Positions 31,873 to 40,469 of a stretch of 64,000 nt of DNA are shown here, piece by piece (the first letter of the stretch is position 1; each line of letters begins with the position of its first letter). The notes beneath the pieces were generated by a model, which saw only the letters and a list, made by a program, of their open reading frames with translations, searched no databases and was not told the origin of the DNA. The stretch is from Phytohabitans houttuyneae (lineage in GTDB: Bacteria; Actinomycetota; Actinomycetes; Mycobacteriales; Micromonosporaceae): NCBI RefSeq assembly GCF_011764425.1, contig NZ_BLPF01000001.1, forward strand, positions 2,409,001-2,473,000, written 5' to 3'. Position numbers and translations under genes: made by a program.

Positions 31873-33714
31873 CTAACTCGTCTGATGGGTACCCGCCTCC
31901 TCGAAGCGACGCGCCTGCAGGAGGTAGAGCCGCCGGTACTCGCTGTCTCGCGCCATGAGCTCCCTGTGGCCGCCCTGCTCGACGATCCGGCCGTCGCGCA
32001 GCAGGACGATGCGGTCAGCCGGGCGCACTGTCGAAAGCCGGTGCGAGATGAGCAGCACGGTCGCACCGTCCACAGCGGACACGATGCTTTCGTGGAAGGT
32101 CGCCTCGGCGCGGACGTCGAGGTTGGCGGTCGGTTCGTCCAGCACCAGCACCCGCCTTCCGTGCGCCACGGCGAAGAGGGCCCGGGCGACGGCGATGCGC
32201 TGCCACTGGCCGCCCGACAGGTCTGTGCCTGCGCTCCCCTCCCGCCACAGCGAGCCGTCCAGGCCGGCCGGCAGGGCCTCGTCCGCGCCGGCCTTCCGGA
32301 GGGCGGCGACGACGCCTTCGCGGTCGGCGAGCGCCTCGGGCGCCGCGAGGGCGACGTTGTCGCCGGCCGACGCCGGGTACCGGACGTGCTCCTGGAACAC
32401 CGCCGCAACCGAGCTCCGCCAGGCGGCCAGGTCGAGTTCGGCCAGGTCGACACCGTCGACGGTGATCCGGCCCGCGGTCGGCTGGTACAAGCCGGCGAGC
32501 AGCCTGACGAGCGTGGTCTTGCCGGTGCCGTTGCGCCCCACGAGGGCGACGGTCTCGCCGGCGTGCAGCGTGAGCGTGAGGTCCTTGAGCACGGGTCGAT
32601 CCGGATCGCCGGGATAGCTGAAGCTCACCGACTCGAACCGGATGGTCGGCGCGGTCGCCGGCGGCCGCGCGGACCGCTCGGCGGTGGCCGCACCGCCCGA
32701 TCCCGACTCGAGCCGCGCCAGCGCCTGGGCGGCGCGGGTGCCGTACTCGACGTCGAACATCTCCTCGCCGTGCTCGGTCAGCGTGAAGATGCCCCAGATG
32801 AGGAGGAGCCCCATGGCGATCTCGGCCGTGGTGAAGCTGCCCGAGCCGAGCACTCCCCACGCCACGGCGGCCGCCGCCACGACCAGCACCGCGGAGGTCC
32901 ACTGCTGCCGGACCACCCGGGTGGCCACGCGCCACTGCGGTGTGTTGCTCCGCGCGCTCCACACCCGCCAGCGGCCGTGTATCCACGGTCCGAGGCCGAA
33001 GAGCAGGACCTCCTTGGCCGCCTTTTCTTCGGCAAGCCCGGTCCAGTAGCCGACGCGGCGCCGGTCGGCGGCCGCGGCGTCCTTGGCCGAGGCGAGGGAC
33101 ATCCACTGCCGACGGATCCGGGCGCCGACCACGACCGCGACCGCCAGCAGCAGCACCGCCGGGACGACCGCGATGGCAGCCAGCGCGACGGCTGCGATCA
33201 CCGCGCCGGCCGACCGGGACATCAACGCCAGCTGGCCGATCGCGGCGGCACCCGGTGAACCGGACCGGCCCAGGCCCCGCCCGTCGTCGGTGGCCCGGCA
33301 CGCGTCGTCCTGGAATCTGGGTGACTCGAGGTGTCCGATCCCCGGCGGGCCGAGTGCGACGACCCGGACCCGGCGGCGCACCGCGCCGTCCACCCGGCGG
33401 ATCACCAGGTAGTCGACGGTGCCGCCGAGCGCGTACACGGTCTGCGTGAGCACCACCACGCCGCCGACGCCGCACGCCGCGACAAGCAGGTGGATCGCGC
33501 CGGCCGGCTGGCCGAGCGTGCGCACCACGTACGCGGCGCTCGCCGCAGCGAGCGTGGGCAGCAGCGCCGTGACGACGCGGGTGGCGGCCACCACCGAGAC
33601 GAGCCACCGTCCCTCGGCGACGAGCAGCCGCAGCAGCGACGCCCTTGCCGACCAGTCCGCACGCCGTGCGAACACCCACGACCGGAGCCCGGAGCGCACG
33701 CGGCCGCCGGTCAC
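31873..33714 (-). CDS. ABC transporter half (membrane plus ATPase domains)
   Basis: About 613 residues from GTG 33714, which overlaps the stop of the condensation-like gene (GTGA). The membrane domain has several hydrophobic spans (for example AAVALAAIAVVPAVLLLAVAV). The ATPase domain has VGRNGTGKTTLV (Walker A), DLSGGQWQRIAVARAL (canonical signature) and RVLVLDEPTANLD (Walker B), and ends with the H-loop area LISHRLSTVRPAD. Its signature is canonical while the partner's is degenerate, as in many heterodimeric exporters where the two ATP sites are unequal. Export of the cluster product is inferred from position. Confidence 0.92.
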   Translation of the reverse strand: MTGGRVRSGLRSWVFARRADWSARASLLRLLVAEGRWLVSVVAATRVVTALLPTLAAASAAYVVRTLGQPAGAIHLLVAACGVGGVVVLTQTVYALGGTVDYLVIRRVDGAVRRRVRVVALGPPGIGHLESPRFQDDACRATDDGRGLGRSGSPGAAAIGQLALMSRSAGAVIAAVALAAIAVVPAVLLLAVAVVVGARIRRQWMSLASAKDAAAADRRRVGYWTGLAEEKAAKEVLLFGLGPWIHGRWRVWSARSNTPQWRVATRVVRQQWTSAVLVVAAAAVAWGVLGSGSFTTAEIAMGLLLIWGIFTLTEHGEEMFDVEYGTRAAQALARLESGSGGAATAERSARPPATAPTIRFESVSFSYPGDPDRPVLKDLTLTLHAGETVALVGRNGTGKTTLVRLLAGLYQPTAGRITVDGVDLAELDLAAWRSSVAAVFQEHVRYPASAGDNVALAAPEALADREGVVAALRKAGADEALPAGLDGSLWREGSAGTDLSGGQWQRIAVARALFAVAHGRRVLVLDEPTANLDVRAEATFHESIVSAVDGATVLLISHRLSTVRPADRIVLLRDGRIVEQGGHRELMARDSEYRRLYLLQARRFEEAGTHQTS

Positions 33715-35123
33715 CCGCCCACTCCGGCGAAGTCCGCCGTGTCCGTGCGCGCCTGCTGGCACTGCTCCCGTACCTGTGCGAGGGACACCGGTTCGAAAGC
33801 CGCCGTCACGACGAGGTGTTCGAGCCCGTACAGGAACGCCTCGAGGTGGTGCGGCGGCAGGTACACGGAGTCGCCGTTGAGTGAGATCATCCGGCTGGCG
33901 CCGCTGCCGCGCAGCCGCAGGCAGAACCTGCAGCGCACCTGGGACGGCTCGGGCAGCCAGTGCAGGCGGGTCTGCGGCCGCATGGCCATGACGGCGTCCC
34001 GGTCGGGGTCCTCCGCCGCCAGGCGCGGCACGCCCTCCTCGCTGGTGCTCACGTCGTTGAAGCAGCAGTACGGCAGGACCTCGCCGCCACGCGCCTCGCG
34101 CGCCTCGGTGAGGACCCGGTCGACGGCGGCCTGCTCGTAGTAGGCGTGCCGGTAGGTGGCCAGCGCGCCGGCGCCGCCGCGGGTGAGCAGCTCGTCGAAG
34201 TCGACCTCGCCGTCCAGGTCCAGCGTGAGCAGCCCGCCCTGCTGCAGGTTGCTGACCACGTGCCGGTACGCGGCACGGAAGCGGTTGTGGACGATCACGG
34301 TGAGGGCGCTGACCTTGTGTCCGGTCCAGGCGCCCAGCATCGTGGCCGTCGCGACGAGTAGCACGGTGGACGTGGTGAGGCGGTGGTGGGCCGCGAGGCG
34401 GCGGGCGGCCGCGTTCAGCGCCGGCGAGGTGAACGTCGCTTCCTGCGAGCGGGGCGTACGGCCGGGGCCGGCCGGTGCGCTGAGCATGGTCAGTGGGATC
34501 CGCGCGCACTGTTCGCGCCAGTACCGGACCGCCCGGTCGGTGCGCGACCTGCCGGACTCCTGCTCCCACCGAGCGACGTCCAGCGGCTGCATGGCCGCGT
34601 CGGTCGCGAACGTGCCGGCGGTGAGCAGCGACCGCACGTCGTTCAGGACGATCTGGCTGGCGTGCCAGTCCAGCGTCAGGTGGTTGAACCCGAACACGAT
34701 CCGCTGGACGGCGCCGTCGACCATCACCAGGCACGCCTCAAGTGGCACGACGTCTTCGCGCGGCGTGGGCTGGGTGGCGATCTCGTACCAGATCCGCTGG
34801 GTGTCGTGCTGGAGCCGGTCCCGTTCGGTCTCGTACACCCGCAGCGCGATCTCACCGGTCTGCGCGGCCACCTGGCGCGGGCCGGCGCCGGTGCTGACGA
34901 GCCGCGTGCGCAGGGCCTGATGCCGGGCAACGGTACGGGCGAGCGCCTGTGCCACCGCGTCCGGCGTGCGCGCGGCGCTTGCCGGCAGCGGCAGGATCTG
35001 CGCGATCGTGGTCTGGCTGGTGGGGTTGCGGCCCATGGCGTCCCACATGCCGCGCTGACCCCAGGTAAGTGGACCCGTGCCGCCGTGTTCGGCGGTGAAC
35101 GGGACGTCTATGTGGCCATCCAC
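33711..35123 (-). CDS. Stand-alone condensation-domain-like protein
   Basis: 470 residues starting MDGHIDVPFTAEHGG at ATG 35123. PLTWGQRGMWDAMGRN opens a fold of the NRPS condensation type. The active-site stretch is FGFNHLTLDWHA, which keeps one His and the Asp of HHxxxDG but has Asn and Trp at the flanking positions. No carrier or A domain is attached. It could join a carrier-bound unit to an amine or alcohol in trans, for example in release or tailoring. A truncated relative lies at 35830-36257. The gene is 15 bp after the methyltransferase and overlaps the ABC gene start. Confidence 0.82.
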   Translation of the reverse strand: MDGHIDVPFTAEHGGTGPLTWGQRGMWDAMGRNPTSQTTIAQILPLPASAARTPDAVAQALARTVARHQALRTRLVSTGAGPRQVAAQTGEIALRVYETERDRLQHDTQRIWYEIATQPTPREDVVPLEACLVMVDGAVQRIVFGFNHLTLDWHASQIVLNDVRSLLTAGTFATDAAMQPLDVARWEQESGRSRTDRAVRYWREQCARIPLTMLSAPAGPGRTPRSQEATFTSPALNAAARRLAAHHRLTTSTVLLVATATMLGAWTGHKVSALTVIVHNRFRAAYRHVVSNLQQGGLLTLDLDGEVDFDELLTRGGAGALATYRHAYYEQAAVDRVLTEAREARGGEVLPYCCFNDVSTSEEGVPRLAAEDPDRDAVMAMRPQTRLHWLPEPSQVRCRFCLRLRGSGASRMISLNGDSVYLPPHHLEAFLYGLEHLVVTAAFEPVSLAQVREQCQQARTDTADFAGVGG

Positions 35124-35138
35124 GGTGCGCCTCCGTCG

Positions 35139-35759
35139 TCAGCCCACCCGTCGGGCCAGCACGTTCCTTGTCTTGTGAAGGATCTCGAACTCATCGCTGT
35201 CACCGAAGAACTCGTCGACGGCCCGGACGACTCCGGGAAACGTGGGGCTGTAGTCGTCGAGGAAGACGACTCCCCCGGGAACCACCTTTGGCGCGTAGTC
35301 GTGGATGTCACCGCGGACGGTCTCGTAGGAGTGGCTGCCGTCGACGACGAGAACGCCGATCCGGTCCGGGACAAGGTCGACTGTGGAGTGTGACAGCCCG
35401 GTCAGCACCATGCACTGACCTTCCAACCCGTACTTCCGCACGTTGTTGTGGTATTCCGCGTAGTCACCCTGGACGTTGTTGGCCTCCACGCTGAGAAGGT
35501 CGAAGGCGTCGATGCTGAGTACCGGCAACGGCCGGCCGAGCACGCGCAGGGTCCGCCCGATGAAACAGGCCGTGCCCCCGCGGTAGGTCCCGATCTCGAC
35601 GACGATGGTGCCGGCCGTGGCCGGGCACAGCGCGAGGGCGGAGGCGAGGGTGAGCAGCTCCCCCGCGTCGGCCACCTCTGACGCGTGCTCGCGGGTGAGC
35701 TCGGCGACCTCGTCCGGCAGGTGGACCTCTTCGTCCTTCTGGTTGAGGTACGTCCGCAT
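35139..35759 (-). CDS. SAM-dependent class I methyltransferase (Methyltransf_24/CmcI-like)
   Basis: About 206 residues. VVEIGTYRGGTACFIG is the SAM-binding loop, and LVVDGSHSYETVRGDI matches the DGxHxYxxVxxD box of the small O-methyltransferases related to the cephalosporin hydroxylase CmcI. ATG 35759 is preferred over GTG 35762 by distance from GGGGGAG. It lies between the condensation remnant and the intact condensation-like gene within the same minus-strand unit. O-methylation of the product or a precursor is likely; a sugar substrate is also possible for this family. Confidence 0.88.
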   Translation of the reverse strand: MRTYLNQKDEEVHLPDEVAELTREHASEVADAGELLTLASALALCPATAGTIVVEIGTYRGGTACFIGRTLRVLGRPLPVLSIDAFDLLSVEANNVQGDYAEYHNNVRKYGLEGQCMVLTGLSHSTVDLVPDRIGVLVVDGSHSYETVRGDIHDYAPKVVPGGVVFLDDYSPTFPGVVRAVDEFFGDSDEFEILHKTRNVLARRVG

Positions 35760-35829
35760 CACGCTCTCCCCCGGCTCCCCCGTCGTTATGGCGACCGTAT
35801 GGGATCTGAGCGATCGGTTGATCGTCCCA

Positions 35830-36257
35830 TGAACTCGGGACAGCGAGCCGCGCGGGTCAGGGTTGGGGGTGACACGGCGGCCAGCTTCGACGCGTCCAGC
35901 CTCGTGGAGATCTCCCTCCCGGACCGACCGTCCAGCGCGTCCGGTTCGTCAACGACTTGTCCATGGCGTTGAAGCAGCACAGCGGGTTGATCTCGCCGCC
36001 TCGTTCGGCGTTGACGCGTTCTCTGGCCACATCCAGTCCGGTCCTCGTGCCGGGTCAGCAGCTGCTCGATCGCCTCGAGCGTGGACGCGACACCGGCCCT
36101 GAGGGTCCGACAGGCCGACGACGAACGCGAGGTTCCAGGCCTGCCGGTTGCGGGCCATCCCGTCCCACCTACCGCGTTGACCCCAGGTGAGCGGCTCTTC
36201 ACCGTCCCGCAGGCCGCGGAAGTCCACATTGACTACTCGCGCGTGTGTCGTCGTCAT
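35830..36257 (-). pseudogene. Remnant of a second condensation-like gene
   Basis: From ATG 36257 the frame reads MTTTHARVVNVDFRGLRDG and EPLTWGQRGRWDGMARN, matching the start of the protein at 33711-35123. After about 35 residues the resemblance is lost. In another frame near 35965-36030 appears ERGGEINPLCCFNAMDKS, matching the later part of the intact protein (ARGGEVLPYCCFND). So the ends of the gene remain with a large internal deletion and frame changes. The ATG overlaps the stop of the GH30 gene (ATGA), so the lost gene was once coupled to it. Confidence 0.75.
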
Positions 36258-37621
36258 GCGAGGACGAGGGTGGTCAGCGAGCGCGCTGGCAGCAGGACCG
36301 CCGGGCCGCCGTCCGACCAGTCAACCGACACGGGTGCCATCGACCGTGCCTCGTCGGTCACATAGGCCGTGACGCCCTCAGTCGCGTGCCGCCCCAGGCT
36401 TCCGAACCTCGCCGGCCGCTCGGCTCCACCGTTGATGAGGTTGACGACGACCGGTCCTGCCGGGTTGACGAAGGCGGACACCTTGACCGTGGAGTCGTCC
36501 GCCGTGGCCTCCACGCGGACGGCTTCTGGACGGATGAACCGGCTGTACCCGGCCATCGCCCACAGCCGCTTCGACACGTGGTACCGCGCGCCGTCGAGTT
36601 GGATGAGTGCGCGGGTGCCGCCGACGGAGGCGCCGAGCCAGTAGATGTACCCGCTGACGTTGGCGGCGGTGAGGGCGTCGTGGATGTCGTTGGCGAGCTG
36701 GATGCCGTCCGAGCGGTTTCCGGTGTCCCAACCGGGGATCCAGGTGTTGCCGCCCACGTCCGGTTCCCATTCCGACATCCAGGTCTTTCGCGCGGTCGGC
36801 AGTCTCGACCGGGCCGGCTCGGCGTAGTTGTGTCCAGCGTGGACCGCCACCCGCGCGGCGGCCTCGGGGTCGGCCTCGATGGCCGCGGTGTAGCGCGCCT
36901 GCTGTGCCCACGACATCGCGTCGCAGCAGACGATGGAGACCGGCAGGTCTGACCGCTCGACCGCGCGCCCGAGCACCTTCACGAAGTCGACGACCTGGGC
37001 GTAGTCCATCCGCATCGCGGCGTAGTGGATTTCGTCCGGTCGCTTGACGAGAAACAGGTCCGGCTCGTTGGTGAAGCCGAGGTGGGTGATCTCGATACCC
37101 TCCCTGCGGTAACACCTCACGTACTCGAGCAGGTACTCCGCATACCTGGCGCGCCAGTCCGGCTGGCCCTGCGGCGTCCCGGGTAGACCGTTGAGAAACC
37201 CGCCTCCGGTGTCCTTTCCGTTGCTCATCATGTATCCGGGGGCGCTCCAGGCGCATGCGTAGTACTGCCGTACGCCGTACTCCGCGGCTCTTTGGGCGAG
37301 CCAGAGCTGGCCCGAGTCGTCGGCGTCCCACTCGTACTTCATCGGGGCTTCCGGTCCGCCCGGCGAGATGGGGGCGATCGACCGCATGTGGTCGTACACC
37401 TCATCGCCCGAGGAGCCGATCCCGAGCCTGAGGATCGAAAACCCCGCACCATGAGTGGTACTCAGCAGCAGGTCCAGAACCTCGCGCTGCTTCGCCGGCG
37501 GCAGGCCCCGCGAACCGCGCATGATGGTGGCGCGCTGGAAGGCTTCACAGAACCCGAAGCCGTCGATGGCCTGGTGCCTGACTGACTGGTCAACGTTTAT
37601 GAACACGGTGCTGTCGGCCAT
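36254..37621 (-). CDS. GH30-like glycoside hydrolase without a signal peptide
   Basis: 455 residues resembling GH30 clan-A enzymes (glucosylceramidase/endo-beta-1,6-galactanase type). DGFGFCEAF opens the barrel, HLGFTNEPDL holds the likely acid/base Glu, and KTWMSEWEPDVGG the likely nucleophile Glu. A beta-sandwich tail follows. The N-terminus (MADSTVFINVDQSVRH) shows no hydrophobic leader, so the enzyme appears cytoplasmic, unlike most GH30 enzymes. Its stop overlaps the start of the condensation remnant, placing it at the head of the biosynthetic operon. It may trim a sugar from an intermediate or an inactive glycoside; no glycosyltransferase is visible. An accidental neighbour is also possible. 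Confidence 0.8.
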   Translation of the reverse strand: MADSTVFINVDQSVRHQAIDGFGFCEAFQRATIMRGSRGLPPAKQREVLDLLLSTTHGAGFSILRLGIGSSGDEVYDHMRSIAPISPGGPEAPMKYEWDADDSGQLWLAQRAAEYGVRQYYACAWSAPGYMMSNGKDTGGGFLNGLPGTPQGQPDWRARYAEYLLEYVRCYRREGIEITHLGFTNEPDLFLVKRPDEIHYAAMRMDYAQVVDFVKVLGRAVERSDLPVSIVCCDAMSWAQQARYTAAIEADPEAAARVAVHAGHNYAEPARSRLPTARKTWMSEWEPDVGGNTWIPGWDTGNRSDGIQLANDIHDALTAANVSGYIYWLGASVGGTRALIQLDGARYHVSKRLWAMAGYSRFIRPEAVRVEATADDSTVKVSAFVNPAGPVVVNLINGGAERPARFGSLGRHATEGVTAYVTDEARSMAPVSVDWSDGGPAVLLPARSLTTLVLA

Positions 37622-37720
37622 CGCTGCTTCCGCTCCGTCCTGCGCCGCGCGTCACGCAAGGCTAACCGGCGCGGTGGCGGAATCCGGCTCTGTGCCACAG
37701 ATTTACGGGACAGCGCATCG

Positions 37721-38662
37721 TCAGTGGTCGGTAGATTGCGCATCCGCCAGCCGTCGCGCGAGCGCGGCACCGCGAGCGGCGAAAGGGCGCCAGCTCGCCG
37801 GTGTCTGCTCCAGATACCGCCCCGCCAGGTCGGGCGAGCAGGGACGCTGGGTCCAGGTGCACAGGCGACCGCGCCGCACCTCAAAGCGGATCAGCAGGCC
37901 GTCGGACCAGCCGTACACGTCGCAGCTGTCGCTGGGATCGGCGACCGGGTACGACACGGTCACCTTCTGCTCGGCGACGATCCAGTCGATCGCCTCGATC
38001 TCTTGCTGGATCCGGGCCGCGAGCTCGAAGGCGAGGCCGGCCGCGGCTCGGTCCCGCTGCATGGTGAGGCCCTGGCGCACCGTCTGGACCGCGTCTGGTT
38101 GCCGCCGCAACACCGCGGCGACGGTGGCCAGCAGCGCCTCCCGGTCGGCCACCGCGACACCGCGCACCCGGGCCATGTCCCGCTGGGAGCCACTCAGCCG
38201 ATCCTCGGTGTACCCCAGTGACAGCACCCGATCCAGCGCGGACACCGCCAGCCGCGCCTTGGTCCCGCCCAGGTACGGACCGAACACGTCGCCCGCGTGG
38301 CCCGTCCCGTGTACCACGGCCAGCCGCGCGACACCGGGCCGGCGATCCAGGCGGATGTAGACCGGCACCTCCGCGCCGCCGCGGACCCTGTTCCACCGTG
38401 GCTTCGACCGCTCCAGCAGATTTCGCTCCAGCCATGCCGCCTCGTGTGCCGAGTCGCACTCGACGGCCTCCACACCGGCGATCTGCGGCACCATCCGGGC
38501 CAGGTGGCGCCGATCTCCCAGATCTGTCCAGTACGAAGCCACCCGGCGCCGCAGGTCGACCGCACGACCGACGTAGAGCGCGCGCCCGCGACTGTCACGG
38601 AACCGATAAACGCCGGGCTCGCCAGGCAGCCTGCCTATGACCGCACGCGGAGCCGCGCTCAT
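37721..38662 (-). CDS. GIY-YIG endonuclease related to UvrC/Cho
   Basis: About 313 residues. PGVYRFRDSRGRALYVGRA is the GIY-YIG core as in UvrC and the short homologue Cho, which cut DNA 3' to a lesion. Near the C-terminal part, AFELAARIQQEIEAIDWIV resembles a UVR motif for UvrB contact. The C-terminal endonuclease V-like and HhH parts of full UvrC are absent. ATG 38662 is chosen; GTG 38671 is also in frame. It is separated from the GH30 gene by about 100 bp and probably does not belong to the biosynthetic cluster. Confidence 0.8.
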   Translation of the reverse strand: MSAAPRAVIGRLPGEPGVYRFRDSRGRALYVGRAVDLRRRVASYWTDLGDRRHLARMVPQIAGVEAVECDSAHEAAWLERNLLERSKPRWNRVRGGAEVPVYIRLDRRPGVARLAVVHGTGHAGDVFGPYLGGTKARLAVSALDRVLSLGYTEDRLSGSQRDMARVRGVAVADREALLATVAAVLRRQPDAVQTVRQGLTMQRDRAAAGLAFELAARIQQEIEAIDWIVAEQKVTVSYPVADPSDSCDVYGWSDGLLIRFEVRRGRLCTWTQRPCSPDLAGRYLEQTPASWRPFAARGAALARRLADAQSTDH

Positions 38663-38677
38663 GCCCGCCACCCGTCG

Positions 38678-39403
38678 TCAGCGCAGAAGGGTGAGGCAGA
38701 GGCTGCCAAGGCCGAGCAACAGGGTGAGGACGGCCATGCGCTCGTTGATGTTCCAGCTGGTCCACCCGCGGCGCGGGCGAGGACCGGCGACCCAGATGAG
38801 TGTATGGCTACGCCTCGCCTGCCAGCGGCCGGCGAGGAATCCCACCGCCGTGACAAGAGCGACCGACAGACCCGCGAGCATGAGTACGTTGTTTGTGGCA
38901 TCGAGCCTGCCGGTTCCAATGAGGACGACGATCGCGACGGCGGCGAAAGCGCCGGCGCCAAGTGCGGCCCGACCGGCGTCCAGGCGTCTGAGCCGCGAGT
39001 GTCCGTCCGCGCGGATGAGGAGCTTGCGGAGCTGCTCGGCTCGTCCGATCGCCCAGGCGGCTTCGTTGTCCTCCACGGTCACGGATGCGGCCTGCTCGCC
39101 GATGCGGATCTGAACCTGCCGGCTGCCGCCGCCGATCCGGAGGTCAAGGGTGTCCAAGCGCCGTGGTTCTGCCGGATGCAGGCACACGTCCGCGGCTTGG
39201 CGCAGCCCTTCGAGCGAGTCGGAGCGCAGGTGGGTTCCGCCACTACTCGTGGCGTATTCGACCCGTGGGGTCGCGATGCCGTCGGCTGCGACGGCGACCA
39301 GCTTGTCGATTGCCGCCTTGTCGAGCTTGCAGCCGTAGACCGTTTGCGTGACCAGCGCGGCGGACAGGGACGGCGTCGCCTTCGAGTCAGGAGGGATGGT
39401 CAC
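38678..39403 (-). CDS. Hypothetical membrane protein with soluble N-terminal domain
   Basis: 241 residues from GTG 39403, with GAGGAG properly spaced upstream. Residues 1-145 look soluble. Three hydrophobic segments follow: AALGAGAFAAVAIVVLIG, VLMLAGLSVALVTAVGFLAG and AVLTLLLGLGSLCLTLL. A basic patch (GRWQARRSH) lies between the last two. I do not recognise the family. It lies 15 bp upstream of the GIY-YIG gene on the same strand, so the two could be cotranscribed. Confidence 0.7.
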   Translation of the reverse strand: MTIPPDSKATPSLSAALVTQTVYGCKLDKAAIDKLVAVAADGIATPRVEYATSSGGTHLRSDSLEGLRQAADVCLHPAEPRRLDTLDLRIGGGSRQVQIRIGEQAASVTVEDNEAAWAIGRAEQLRKLLIRADGHSRLRRLDAGRAALGAGAFAAVAIVVLIGTGRLDATNNVLMLAGLSVALVTAVGFLAGRWQARRSHTLIWVAGPRPRRGWTSWNINERMAVLTLLLGLGSLCLTLLR

Positions 39404-39789
39404 ATCATCTCCTCGAGGTGGGGGTTGAGGTCATGACGGCGTCTTCCTCCGGCGCTCACAAGCCGCGCGTTTTACTCCGCCATTGCACGATGTGCCCCAA
39501 TTCGAACTCTAAACACGATATGTTCTCGCCTTTGTTTCATGGTGAAAGACAAAAACTGGTTTACAGAGGTCCCCAGGCACCGCGACAACCGCAGATGGTA
39601 GCAGCACCCCACGCATAGGACGTGAAAACTTTCACGACGACATTCGCCTGTCGCGATACGGAACTTAACGGACATCGCCGCCAATGAGCCCCGACAATCG
39701 GGCCGGCGAGAGCGCGTTGAATCGCGGAGAGTCGATCCCACGATTGGCGAGAAAGGCCACCGCGAGCGGCAGCGGCGCGTGCCCGATGG
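39404..39789. other. Intergenic region, AT-rich patch, no convincing gene
   Basis: The central part (about 39475-39665) is clearly richer in A and T than anything around it. The only long frame (89 residues, minus strand) has no resemblance I can name and no ribosome site. An inverted repeat is described separately at 39621-39636. It may be a promoter region for the gene at 38678-39403 or a trace of transferred DNA. Confidence 0.6.
39621..39636. promoter_or_regulatory. Operator-like inverted repeat CGTGAAA-AC-TTTCACG
   Basis: Seven-base perfect arms around a two-base centre, within the AT-rich intergenic patch about 220 bp upstream of the membrane-protein gene at 39403 and about 150 bp from the end of the gene at 39790. 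The size and symmetry fit a dimeric repressor site. No regulator gene is adjacent. Confidence 0.4.
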
Positions 39790-40359
39790 CTACTTGGCGG
39801 CGCCCTGGAGTGCCGGCTCGGGCTCGGTCTTGGCCGGCGTCGCGGCCGGGCCGGCGGTCGAGCCGGAGGCGGTCAGCTGCTCGTAGAGCATGCCGGCCTG
39901 GTGGGCCAGCGCACCCACCACCGCGGGCACGACCGGCAGCACCCAGTCGGCGATGACGCCGCTGTGCGGGAGGTTCAGGATCAGCACGGCCGCCGCGGCG
40001 CCGCCCAGCCCGTGCGCGAACGCCCGCCACACCGCCTTGCCCGCCTGCCCCGCCATCGCGCGCCGCGCGGCCTTGTCGCCCAGGTCGGGCATGCCGGCCA
40101 GCGCACGAGCGTCACGGCGGCCGAAGTTGAGGCCGGCGACGAGGGCGGTCACGGAGGTGCCCATGACGACCGCCAGAAGGACGTTTCGGGTGAAGAGCAT
40201 CAGCAAGCCGAACGCGGCCAGCCCGATGCCGAGCGCCACGGCGGCGCGGATCCACTCCTTCTTCTCACCCGGGTACCAGTAGTACTTGGTGGTCCCCTCG
40301 GAGACCTGCTTTACGATCCGCCCCATCGCGGTGCTCACCCCACTGGCCGTAACCTGCAT
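39790..40359 (-). CDS. Hypothetical membrane protein
   Basis: 189 residues from ATG 40359. Hydrophobic segments: AAVALGIGLAAFGLLMLFT, LLAVVMGTSVTALVAGL, GGAAAAVLILNL and WVLPVVPAVVGALAHQAG. A basic loop (FGRRDARALAGMPDLGDK) lies in the middle and the tail is rich in Ala, Pro and Thr. The family is not recognised. It stands alone on the minus strand, with about 110 bp before the GNAT gene stop upstream. Confidence 0.7.
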   Translation of the reverse strand: MQVTASGVSTAMGRIVKQVSEGTTKYYWYPGEKKEWIRAAVALGIGLAAFGLLMLFTRNVLLAVVMGTSVTALVAGLNFGRRDARALAGMPDLGDKAARRAMAGQAGKAVWRAFAHGLGGAAAAVLILNLPHSGVIADWVLPVVPAVVGALAHQAGMLYEQLTASGSTAGPAATPAKTEPEPALQGAAK

Positions 40360-40469
40360 CGCGGTCGGTCGTTACGTAGCGTAGGCAAGCGTGAGCAGAG
40401 AGTGCCGACTCCTTGCTGAAAACGCCTACCATTCTCCCAAATACTGGGCGGTAAGGCACCCAAACGGGT

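Noticed and set aside
28147-33258. Plus-strand open frame of 1703 residues
   Set aside because: It lies opposite NRPS and ABC genes with full motif sets and contains only low-complexity translated antisense.
39472-39741. An 89-residue minus-strand ORF in the AT-rich patch
   Set aside because: No ribosome site, unusual Cys/Arg-rich composition and no neighbour support; more likely non-coding.
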